From: Skermanella sp. TT6
GTDB lineage: Bacteria; Pseudomonadota; Alphaproteobacteria; Azospirillales; Azospirillaceae
DNA: 64,000 bases
Direction: 5' to 3'
NCBI RefSeq assembly: GCF_016653635.2
Contig: NZ_CP067421.1
Coordinates: 124,001-188,000, forward strand
The notes below the pieces were generated by a model. The model was not told where the DNA came from. It did not search any database and saw only the letters and a list, made by a program, of their open reading frames with translations. Shown piece after piece: positions 8,789 to 16,623 of this stretch. A program made the translations under genes and the position numbers. How positions within the stretch are numbered: the stretch's first letter is position 1; every line of letters starts with the position of its first letter.

Positions 8789-9082
8789 TCTATCGTCCTG
8801 TTACTTGTTAGGGAAAGCCACTCGCCTCTCTCGCAAGATGCTTGGCGTGGACGTGTCAAAGTATTGACACAAAAGAAATGGAGTCTGTCATGTGTGTCCG
8901 AGGGTTCAGACCTTGACCCGTAGGTCTGGCCTCTGACAATGGATCGAGTACTGCTTGCCTTGGGGCGCTGAACGGGTCCGAACGCGGTGAGCATCATGAT
9001 GCGGGATTGGGTAGACGGACGCTGCAACGCGGGTCGGCGGCGTCAGGACCCAGCACCCGTCCTCTGCTTTCCTGGTTCTCGA
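8789..9082. other. Intergenic region upstream of the RTX gene
   Basis: Almost 300 bases that are more AT-rich beside the RTX start. It presumably holds the promoter for the RTX gene. I see no convincing gene, repeat or terminator here. Confidence 0.4.
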
Positions 9083-10336
9083 TCAGGCCGGGTCCCAGCT
9101 GGCCATGAGCGTCTTGAGGCCGTGTATGGCGAAGTTCGGCTGCCATGAAGGTTCGTCGGCATCATGCAGCCGCATGCCGGGTAGACGGCTGAGAATGCCG
9201 ACGAATGCCTCCTGGCCCTCGATTTGGGTAAGCTGGGCGCCCAGGCAGAAGTGTATTCCACCCCCGAACGAGAGCGGCCTGTTGTTCGAGCGGCCAAAGT
9301 CGAGAAGATCAGGTTCACCGAACTTGGCGGGGTCGCGGTTCGCTGCCCCGACCAGGCACAGCACGACCTGACCCTCGGCAATGGTCGTTCCGGCGATGTC
9401 GGTGTCTTCGAGAGCGGTGCGGCCGACAAACTGCACCGGTGAGTCGTAACGCAGCAGTTCGGTCACAGCCGAGGGAATGAGGCTCGGATCCAGTTGTAGC
9501 CGCGCGAGCTGGCCCGGGTTGCGGTGGAGAGCCAGCAGGCCGTTGCCGATCAGGTTGCGTGTCGTCTCGTGGCCCGCGGCGAAGAGCAGCCAGACATTGG
9601 CCAGCAGCTCGTCGTCGGTCAACCCGCCTCCGTCCCCGACCTGCACCAGGGCGGTAATCAGATCGTCTTCGGGATCACGACGGCGTCGCTCGAAGAGATT
9701 TGTGAAATAGGCGCCCTGCTCCTCGAACATGGCATTGGCTTCGCGTAATTCCGACTCATTCATCGGAACCGGGTCGAGCATGCGGGTGCTTATCGTCGTT
9801 TCGTGGAAAAGCCGCGTGTCCTCCGCCGGAACTCCCAACATGTCGCATATCACGGTGACCGGCAGCACGTGAGCGAAGTCGCGGATCACATCCATGGTAC
9901 CGCGGGGCACCAGCTGATCGAGCAGGTCGCCGACCAGGGTCCGGATGCGCTGCCGCATCAGTACCACCCGGCGGGCCGAAAAAGCTTCGGTAACCAGTCC
10001 GCGCAGGCGCGCATGGTTCGGCGGCTCCTGCATCAGCATGGTCATGGCCATCAAACGGAACGCCGTCTGGTCCATCATGCCGCGTCGGTAGATATTCTCG
10101 ATGTGAGCCTCATACCGGCGTCCGAAGCGTCGATCCCTGAGGATCTCGGAGCAGACGTCGTAAGAGGTTGCGAGCCAGTAGTTGCCGGCGGGATCCCATA
10201 GCAGAGGGCTTTGCCGGCGTAGCCGGTGGTATGTCGGGTAAGGATCCCGGATGAAGTCCGGATCTCTCGGATTGAACAGGGGAAGCGGACGCTTCGCAAC
10301 TTTATCGGCAACGTTATCGATCGTGAGGTCTTCCAT
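9083..10336 (-). CDS. Cytochrome P450
   Basis: A soluble bacterial class cytochrome P450 monooxygenase of 417 residues. The I-helix oxygen-activation motif is AGHETT at about 254-259, the K-helix ExxR is E-L-L-R at 293-296, and the haem-binding loop FGGGIHFCLGAQL places the thiolate ligand at about Cys364. I chose the ATG at 10336 because AAGGAAG lies about 8 bases upstream. The open frame extends further, but only into the degraded repeat. No ferredoxin or ferredoxin reductase gene is adjacent. A cytochrome c gene lies upstream on the same strand. The substrate is unknown. Confidence 0.95.
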   Translation of the reverse strand: MEDLTIDNVADKVAKRPLPLFNPRDPDFIRDPYPTYHRLRRQSPLLWDPAGNYWLATSYDVCSEILRDRRFGRRYEAHIENIYRRGMMDQTAFRLMAMTMLMQEPPNHARLRGLVTEAFSARRVVLMRQRIRTLVGDLLDQLVPRGTMDVIRDFAHVLPVTVICDMLGVPAEDTRLFHETTISTRMLDPVPMNESELREANAMFEEQGAYFTNLFERRRRDPEDDLITALVQVGDGGGLTDDELLANVWLLFAAGHETTRNLIGNGLLALHRNPGQLARLQLDPSLIPSAVTELLRYDSPVQFVGRTALEDTDIAGTTIAEGQVVLCLVGAANRDPAKFGEPDLLDFGRSNNRPLSFGGGIHFCLGAQLTQIEGQEAFVGILSRLPGMRLHDADEPSWQPNFAIHGLKTLMASWDPA

Positions 10337-10460
10337 CGTCTTGCTTCCTTGGAGTCTTCGGGAGGTTCGCCGCTGGGCTGTCCCATTGTTTTCGCAGGCT
10401 CGGACTGTCGGACTGAAAGAACCGGGCATCTCTCCGGGCGGAGTCGAGCCCCGGCCAGCC

Positions 10461-10633
10461 AGAGCGGTCCACGTAGCCTGCCGTTCCACGCGCTGCACTG
10501 TGTTGCGCCATGGGCGCAACCTACGGTTCGATGCAGGGCGGAGGTGATACGGGCAAGCGATCGTGGGTTGGGCCCGTGCCCGACGCATCGGTTCGGCTGC
10601 CCCGGGGCGAAGCGACCTGATCGGGCACAGCTC
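10461..10633 (-). repeat. Interspersed nested-palindrome element, degraded copy 3 (reverse orientation)
   Basis: Reading on the minus strand this matches the head and core of copies 1 and 2. One palindromic arm is intact at 10502-10525. The other, near 10563-10585, has several substitutions, so the long hairpin is lost. The tail that normally precedes the terminal TAGAG-type end is missing. It occupies the gap between the P450 and cytochrome c genes. Confidence 0.75.
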
Positions 10634-10676
10634 CGGAACGGTTTCGGTCAGTTCGGAGGCGCCTACCGCCGAGCCT

Positions 10677-11282
10677 TCAGGGAGCCGTCAGCCTCATGAC
10701 GACGATATCGGTCTTCTCGTCGGGCCCGAATGGTCCCGGAACTTTCCGGCTGATGGGCGGCAGGCTGATCAGGTAGTCGGCGATGGCTCCGGCATCGGAC
10801 TCGGTCAGGCCGGCGAAAGCGCGCCACGGCATGATCGGTGCCAGGATGCGTCCGTCGGGCCGGACCCCGGTCTTTATCGCGGTGACGATGTCATCCCGGG
10901 TCCAGTCGCCCAGCCCCGTTTCATGGTCGGGTGTCAGGTTGGATCCGACGAAGACACCCATGCCCGCGACCTCGAAACCTACGTCCGATCCGGCCAACCC
11001 ATGGGATAGGTCGGGTTTCCCGAGAAAATAGCCTGGCGTGTGGCAGTCGTTGCATCCTGCCAGGTTCACCAGATACCGGCCCCGCTCGATCTGATCCGCC
11101 GAAGCCGGCTCGCGTGCCGGCAACGGCGCCTGGACATGTTTCTCGGCATGGCCTGCCGTTGCCGGGTGGAATATCCATACCGCCATCAGGGCACTTGCGG
11201 AAATGGCCAGCAGCAATGCCGGCATCCGCAGTGCTTCGTGCCGGCCTGTCGACCGGGTATGGGGTGCCTGTCCACCTGTCAT
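10677..11282 (-). CDS. Membrane-anchored c-type cytochrome
   Basis: A 201-residue monohaem cytochrome c. An uncleaved or signal-anchor helix lies at about residues 20-40 (MPALLLAISASALMAVWIF), and the haem motif C-N-D-C-H is at 77-81. The region GSNLTPDHETGLGDWTRDDIVTAIKTGVRPDGR is characteristic of the cytochrome subunits that accompany membrane dehydrogenases, and a distal Met could be the second axial ligand. The ATG at 11282 has AGGAG about 8 bases upstream. It is upstream of the P450 gene on the same strand and may be an electron carrier, but a link to the P450 is only positional. Confidence 0.88.
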   Translation of the reverse strand: MTGGQAPHTRSTGRHEALRMPALLLAISASALMAVWIFHPATAGHAEKHVQAPLPAREPASADQIERGRYLVNLAGCNDCHTPGYFLGKPDLSHGLAGSDVGFEVAGMGVFVGSNLTPDHETGLGDWTRDDIVTAIKTGVRPDGRILAPIMPWRAFAGLTESDAGAIADYLISLPPISRKVPGPFGPDEKTDIVVMRLTAP

Positions 11283-11461
11283 GGTTCGATGCTCCTGTCC
11301 GTCTGACAATCACGACAATGCAGCGGGGACGCTGCAACGGTGTTTCGGGAAACAGGAGATGCGTTGCGTCTGTAACTTGCCCGATCGCGTCCCACGGAGT
11401 GGTGGAGGAGCACCCGTTCCGGGTCAGGCCCGCGGGGGAGCGCACCCGACCCGGCGCAAGG

Positions 11462-12355
11462 TCAGGATGCGGGGTGCGGAAAGCCTGAAAAACCGATCCG
11501 CTGAAGGAACTGCTCGCGCACCCGGTCCATCACGGCGAACGTCACCGCCGCGCCGTCGTCGGCCGGGTCCACATGTACCCTGAGCGGGCGCTTGCCGGGG
11601 ACCGCTGCCACGATGCCGACCACCGCGCGACCGACCGAAGCCGGATCAGCATCTTCGGGCACCGCCGCGGCCAACGCTTGCTGTATGCGGTCTGCGAAAC
11701 CGTCGCTCCAGGCGGCCGTGTAGGCATCGGCGACAGGCGCATCCTCCGGATGGCCCGCATTGGCAAAATGGTTAGTGCCCTTGGTGAACGCTCCCGGCAC
11801 GATAATCGAAGTCTCGATGCCGAGGGGGGCCAGTTCCTTCGCGTAGCAGACCGCGAGCGCGTCCATCCCGGCCTTGGCTGCGAAATAGGGACCCAGCAGC
11901 GGCGGCACGCCGCCCGCGACGCTGCTGCTCGATATCCAGACCAGAAGGCCAGACTTGGCTGCCCGCATGTGGGGTAGTGCGGCGCGGTTTACCCGCTGCG
12001 TGCCCAGGACGTTGACATCATACTGCTGGGCGAGTTGTTCGGGCGTGAACGCCTCCAGCGGCCCGTACATCATGTGACCGGCGTTATGGACCAGCACATC
12101 GAGACGCCCGTGTTCATCAATGATGGCGCTTAGGGCGGAGACGACCGATCCTTCGTCCTGTACGTCGAGTTCGATCGAGCGCAGGTCGACCCTGTTCGCC
12201 TTGGCAAACGCGGCGTTGTCCGCAACCTTGTCGGCATTCCTTTGCGCCGTATCCCGCATCGAGGCGTAGGCCGTGTGCCCCGCTTGCGCGAGGTCGCGGG
12301 CGATCATCTGTCCGAAGCCGCTGGATGCGCCGGTGACGAGTGCGATGAGACTCAA
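11462..12355 (-). CDS. Short-chain dehydrogenase/reductase
   Basis: A 297-residue SDR with the cofactor loop TGASSGFG at residues 8-15, N-A-G-H in the fourth strand region, the serine cluster WISSSSVAGG and the active-site Y-F-A-A-K. The C-terminal extension of about 50 residues (PGKRPLRVHVDPADDG) is typical of the longer SDRs annotated as oxidoreductases of the DltE/short-chain type. It lies about 110 bases downstream of another SDR gene on the same strand, and both follow a divergently unrelated AraC gene on that strand. The substrate is unknown. Confidence 0.9.
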   Translation of the reverse strand: MSLIALVTGASSGFGQMIARDLAQAGHTAYASMRDTAQRNADKVADNAAFAKANRVDLRSIELDVQDEGSVVSALSAIIDEHGRLDVLVHNAGHMMYGPLEAFTPEQLAQQYDVNVLGTQRVNRAALPHMRAAKSGLLVWISSSSVAGGVPPLLGPYFAAKAGMDALAVCYAKELAPLGIETSIIVPGAFTKGTNHFANAGHPEDAPVADAYTAAWSDGFADRIQQALAAAVPEDADPASVGRAVVGIVAAVPGKRPLRVHVDPADDGAAVTFAVMDRVREQFLQRIGFSGFPHPAS

Positions 12356-12467
12356 GAGACTACTCCTTGAATTGGCCGTACCTGACGATGATGGGACGTA
12401 TGACCGGCAGCCGACCCGCTGCAGCGATGCCCAGCTGCGATCTCCAGTACGTCCCGACCGGTTCCGG

Positions 12468-13205
12468 TCAGATCATGCCGCCGTTCACGCGCAGCACCTG
12501 CCCGTTGACCCAGGCGCCATCGGGACCGAGCAGGAACGAGACCGCGCCCGCGATGTCGCCGGGTTCGCCCAGGCGGCCGAGCGGGATCAGCTTCGCCGTA
12601 CCCTCGATCTGCGCTTCGCTCTTGTCCGCAAGGAACAGCTTTGTCGCGGTCGGTCCCGGGGCGACCATGTTGACGGTAATGCCGCGCGGCGCCAGCTCCT
12701 TTACGAGCACGCGGCTCATCGCCTCGACGCCGGCCTTGGTCGCGCCATAGACGCCATATGTGGGTGGCGAGAGGCCGATGACGCTGGTCGAGAAGCTGAC
12801 GATACGCCCGCCATCGCGTAGCCGCCTGCCGCCCTCGCGCAGGCAGTTGAATACGCCCTTCAGGTTGACAGCGATATGCCGATCGAACGTCTCGTCGTCG
12901 GTTTCGACTATCTTCGTCAGTTTCATGATACCGGCGTTGTTGACGATGGCATCGACCCCTCCGAACGCCTGTTCGGTCGCGTCGAAGAGCTGAGATACCT
13001 GCGCCGGGTCGCTGACGTCGGCCTTCACCGCGATGGCGTTGCCGCCCGCGGCCTGGACCTGTTGCGCCAGCTCGACAGCCGGCGCTTCGTTGCCCGAAAA
13101 GTTGATCGTGACTGCCCAGCCGTCCTGGGCAAGGCGCTCCGCGACAGCCGCGCCGATCCCCTGCGATGATCCGGTGACGATGACCGATCGTTCCGACGAT
13201 GCCAT
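12468..13205 (-). CDS. Short-chain dehydrogenase/reductase (glucose 1-dehydrogenase/FabG type)
   Basis: A 245-residue classical SDR. The motifs are complete: TGSSQGIG near residue 12, N-N-A-G, S-T-S-V-I-G with the catalytic serine, Y-G-A-T-K, and the terminal V-L-R-V-N-G-G-M. The length and the PLGRLGEPGDIAGAVSFLLGPDGAWVNGQ tail are standard. It is followed by a second SDR and preceded on the same strand by an AraC-type regulator, a common arrangement in which the regulator activates the dehydrogenases. Confidence 0.92.
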   Translation of the reverse strand: MASSERSVIVTGSSQGIGAAVAERLAQDGWAVTINFSGNEAPAVELAQQVQAAGGNAIAVKADVSDPAQVSQLFDATEQAFGGVDAIVNNAGIMKLTKIVETDDETFDRHIAVNLKGVFNCLREGGRRLRDGGRIVSFSTSVIGLSPPTYGVYGATKAGVEAMSRVLVKELAPRGITVNMVAPGPTATKLFLADKSEAQIEGTAKLIPLGRLGEPGDIAGAVSFLLGPDGAWVNGQVLRVNGGMI

Positions 13206-13297
13206 GTGATGCTCCCGATTGATGAGGGTTCACACGGCAGAACGCGGGCCTCGCCGCTGTGTTTCTTGACTTCGTCCGAAGCGCAACCTCGCCGAAA

Positions 13298-14248
13298 TTA
13301 ATCGCGATTTGACCGAAGTCGGGAAGCGGATCGGTAGTCGCGCGGTGTCGAACCCACCTCTCGACCAAAGGCGCTGGAGAAAGACCCTGGACTCCTATAG
13401 CCGCACATATGCGCGATTTCGGCGATCGTCATGTCGCTGGTCTTCAACATCCGTTTTCCCGCCTCCAGGCGCAGCGTCGTCAGATAGGCGAAGGGCGTGA
13501 CGCCCATATGCTCGCGGAAACGACGGACGAAATGGTGCACGCTGATGCACGCTTCGTTCGCGAGTTCGGCGAGGGTCAAGTCCTCCCGGAAGCGGGCGGA
13601 CATATAGTCCAGCACCCTATCCAGCTGTCGATCTCCCAGTAGCGGAGGGTGGCGGGAATCGTCGTCGGGATCCCACCACTGCGAGTGGCGGGCCAGCAAG
13701 TGCGAACAAATGAAACGGGCTACCTGCTCGGCATAGATGCCCGGGGCTTCCCGATGCATCGCATTCAGCACCTCGCCCGCCACGGCACCGATCATCATGT
13801 CCTTGAACACAAGCGCCGACAGCGGTCGGTCCGCGTGCCGGGTGCCGATGCGCCGATACTCCTCCGCCAGTTCGCCGACGATCATGCCGGACAGATAGAG
13901 GTGAAGGGTCTCGAACTGATTGTCCGGATCGAGCGCCTGCCATGTCATGCGCGTCGTCTCGAACGGCGGCGTAAGGCCGGCATTGCCGGCGCCATAGGTC
14001 GCCGTATGCCAACGACCCTGCTTGAACACCTGGATGAGGTGGCGTCCGCGTTTCGCGACGACCAGCGTGACGTCGCCGGTGGGCCGCGTCTCGAAGACAT
14101 CCGTCCTGCCCACCGCGCGATGCTGGTCGAGCAACAGGCCCTGCCAGCCGAGATCACGGCTGGACCGGACAAGCAGGTTTGGCTTCGCGGCCGCGCATTC
14201 CAGGCTCAAGGGATCGGACAGGGGGGTCAGGGGTGTGAAATCAGACAT
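13298..14248 (-). CDS. AraC-family transcriptional regulator
   Basis: A 316-residue regulator. The C-terminal AraC/XylS double helix-turn-helix is clear: DLTLAELANEACISVHHFVRRF, then TTLRLEAGKRMLKTSDMTIAEIAHMCGYRSPGSFSSAFGREVGSTPRDYR. The N-terminal half is an AraC-type sensing region with no named ligand. I use the ATG at 14248, preceded by GGGAG. A longer reading to 14281 is possible. It lies just upstream of two SDR genes in the same direction and probably controls them. Confidence 0.9.
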   Translation of the reverse strand: MSDFTPLTPLSDPLSLECAAAKPNLLVRSSRDLGWQGLLLDQHRAVGRTDVFETRPTGDVTLVVAKRGRHLIQVFKQGRWHTATYGAGNAGLTPPFETTRMTWQALDPDNQFETLHLYLSGMIVGELAEEYRRIGTRHADRPLSALVFKDMMIGAVAGEVLNAMHREAPGIYAEQVARFICSHLLARHSQWWDPDDDSRHPPLLGDRQLDRVLDYMSARFREDLTLAELANEACISVHHFVRRFREHMGVTPFAYLTTLRLEAGKRMLKTSDMTIAEIAHMCGYRSPGSFSSAFGREVGSTPRDYRSASRLRSNRD

Positions 14249-14383
14249 TCGCGCTGCTCCCAAGGCCGTCTTTCCAGGCACGCGGCGGGCCGGTCGGCTA
14301 TCCCGAGCCGCTTCTCGATCTGGCTAACGGTTCTACGCCATACCCGCCGGCCGACCAATGTTCGTTCTTGACGCGCGGGCCAC

Positions 14384-15100
14384 TCAGAATGGTTCGACCG
14401 TGGCCATGAAAACGTATCCGACTCCGCGTTCGGTCCGGATCATGCGAGGTGCGTCGGGATCGATTTCGAGCTTGCGCCGCAGCCGCAGCACCTTGACGTC
14501 GATGCTGCGATCATAGACGTCCTCATGGATCCGCGTCGCCTGCATCAGGTGGTCGCGCGTCAAGGGCCGCTGCGGTGCCTCCAGGAAGGCCAGAAGCAGG
14601 GCATACTCGCCTTTCGTGAGGGCGACCTGCTTCCCGCCGGGATCGAGCAGCCGGCGGGCCCGACGTTCGACGCGCCAGCCACCGAACCTGTATCCGCCGC
14701 GTTCCTGCTCGCGCGAGCGGCCGGCCCGGCCCATCTCCTGGCGTCGCAGCACGGCACGCACGCGAGCTATCAGTTCCCTGAGGCTGAACGGCTTGGTCAG
14801 ATAGTCGTCCGCGCCGAGTTCCAGGCCCAGGACGCGATCGATCTCATCGCGGCGGTGCCCGGTGGTGATGATGACCGGCACGTCGGAGTGGGACCGGATC
14901 TGCCTGAGGAGGTCAAGACCGTCCTCCTGTCCAAGCCTCAGGTCGAGGATGATGGCACTGGGCTGCCGGTTCGCCAGATGCCTGCCCAGCTCGAGCCCGC
15001 CGGCGAGGGCGATGGCCGGCACACCGTTGTCCTCGAAGTAGCTGGTGACCATGCGGCGGATGGACGGATCATCGTCGATAACCAGAATATAGCCCGTCAT
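14384..15100 (-). CDS. OmpR/PhoB-family response regulator
   Basis: A 238-residue two-component response regulator. The receiver domain begins ILVIDDDPSIRR, has the phospho-acceptor Asp in I-I-L-D-L-R-L, the switch Thr in I-I-T-T-G-H and the conserved Lys in L-T-K-P-F-S. The C-terminal winged helix reads LTKGEYALLLAFLE and ends RTERGVGYVF. The ATG at 15100 places the receiver at the N-terminus but has a poor ribosome site. In-frame ATGs at 15130 and about 15207 would add a short leader. It is divergent from the peroxidase and hybrid kinase genes and is the likely partner of that kinase. Confidence 0.92.
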   Translation of the reverse strand: MTGYILVIDDDPSIRRMVTSYFEDNGVPAIALAGGLELGRHLANRQPSAIILDLRLGQEDGLDLLRQIRSHSDVPVIITTGHRRDEIDRVLGLELGADDYLTKPFSLRELIARVRAVLRRQEMGRAGRSREQERGGYRFGGWRVERRARRLLDPGGKQVALTKGEYALLLAFLEAPQRPLTRDHLMQATRIHEDVYDRSIDVKVLRLRRKLEIDPDAPRMIRTERGVGYVFMATVEPF

Positions 15101-15567
15101 GAGGGTGTCGCGCCGGGCACCGGCCTCCATGCGTCGATCCGTGTTCCGACAGGCCGCATCCTCCGGTTCTTCCGGTATGCTGGATATATGTCCTTGCAAG
15201 TCCATGGAGTTCCCTGTGTGAGGCAGGGCACCTGCCACCCAGGCCGGGGGCACCCGCCGAAGCGAGGTGGAGCACTGCCTGATGCGCCTCGGCAAGCGCC
15301 GGCGCGAGACGATCGTACGGGCCTCGTGCGGCAATGCCGTGGCACGGAAAACCGCTTCCCCCGCCGCGGCAGCCGCAGGTGATCCGGGTCGATACGCGGT
15401 CTGCTGCCTAGCATCGCAATGCCATCCGGACAAATTCTACAAAGAACATAGCTCCAGGAGGTAACGCGGAGTAGAAAATTACGGATGTAGGAAATCTCCG
15501 GCCTTTCGCAGTGATGCCGTAGCGCCTGTGCGCTTCAAATGTTCGTGAGGATGCATCAGGAGGCGTC
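15101..15567. promoter_or_regulatory. Divergent intergenic region between response regulator and peroxidase genes
   Basis: About 470 bases separate the two divergent starts. The part nearest the peroxidase gene is AT-richer (for example around 15425-15500) and is where promoters would be expected. The part nearest the response regulator could be its leader if an upstream start is used. I cannot name specific boxes. Confidence 0.35.
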
Positions 15568-16623
15568 ATGTCATCTCAGATATCCGATCCGGAAGAATCC
15601 CCTCGGCGAAACGGTCGCCGGCGGCGTGGAAAGGAGTCCGGAGGTGCCGCCGGTTCGAAGCGGGTGTGCTTGGCAGCGGTTGCCGGTGCCGCGGCGATCC
15701 TCACCCTGGTCAGCGGCTTCGATGCTGTCCTGACCGCGTCCGTGGCAGAGCCGTCGCGACCGCCCGAGCGACACGCGGTCCGGACCGATGAGCCGCTGAC
15801 CCCGATCCTGAACGTCCCCGACCCGCGTACCGCCGGCGCCTTGCTCGGCGAGCGGCTGTTCGCGGATCCCCGTTTATCCGCGGACGGCTCGCGCAGCTGT
15901 GCCACCTGTCACGATCTCGGCACCAATGGCGCTTCCGGGAGGAACCTGGACGAAGGGCTCGATGGGGCGGAGCTTCCGCTCAACACCAGTACCGTCTTCA
16001 ATGCCGCGCTTAGTTTCAGGCTCAACTGGGAGGGTGCGTTCCGCACCCTGGAGGATCAGGCACGAGCCACGATAGAGAATCCCCGCATCATGGGCAGCAG
16101 CGTCGAAGACGTCGTATCCAGGCTGGCCGCGGATCCGGACATGGTGGCCAGCTTCCGCGATGCCTATGGGCGGGAGCCCGATACCGCGGGCCTCCTGGCG
16201 GCACTCGCCGATTTCGAGCGGACGCTGGTGACCCCCGACAGCCCTTTCGACCGGTGGCTGGAAGGGGATGACGGCGCCCTTTCGGCGGAAGAGCTGGAAG
16301 GTTACGAGGAGTTCAAGTCGCTCGGGTGCGCCGCCTGCCATCAGGGAGGCAACGTCGGAGGCAACCTTTTCCAGAGACACGGCATCTTCTACCCGCTGGC
16401 CTCGCCTGAGCCGGAACTCCTTCGCGTGCCCAGCCTGCGGAACATCGAAACCACCCCACCCTATTTCCATGACGGGAGTGCTCCCACCCTGGAAATCGCC
16501 GTCCGGAGGATGGCCAGGGCCCAGCTCAACTCCCGACTGACCGATCGGCAGGTGAGCTCCATCGTCGCTTTCCTGCGCGCACTGACCGGAAAATTCCGGG
16601 GCCGCCAGGTAGGAGCGCCGTGA
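15568..16623 (+). CDS. Di-haem cytochrome c peroxidase/MauG family protein
   Basis: A 351-residue periplasmic di-haem protein. A basic N-terminus is followed by a hydrophobic helix (CLAAVAGAAAILTLVSGF, about 34-51), an uncleaved anchor or Sec signal. Haem motifs are C-A-T-C-H at 111-115 and C-A-A-C-H at 254-258. Family segments LGERLFADPRLS, RNLDEGLDG and PSLRNIETTPPYFHDGS are present. The ATG has AGGAGG upstream. It uses electrons from a c-type cytochrome to reduce peroxide, or modifies a partner if MauG-like. It overlaps the histidine kinase gene start, so peroxidase and kinase are co-expressed. Confidence 0.92.
   Translation: MSSQISDPEESPRRNGRRRRGKESGGAAGSKRVCLAAVAGAAAILTLVSGFDAVLTASVAEPSRPPERHAVRTDEPLTPILNVPDPRTAGALLGERLFADPRLSADGSRSCATCHDLGTNGASGRNLDEGLDGAELPLNTSTVFNAALSFRLNWEGAFRTLEDQARATIENPRIMGSSVEDVVSRLAADPDMVASFRDAYGREPDTAGLLAALADFERTLVTPDSPFDRWLEGDDGALSAEELEGYEEFKSLGCAACHQGGNVGGNLFQRHGIFYPLASPEPELLRVPSLRNIETTPPYFHDGSAPTLEIAVRRMARAQLNSRLTDRQVSSIVAFLRALTGKFRGRQVGAP

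Noticed and set aside
9083-10588. A longer P450 start at 10588
   Set aside because: The extra 84 codons translate the degraded repeat element; the ATG at 10336 has a good ribosome site and gives the normal family length.
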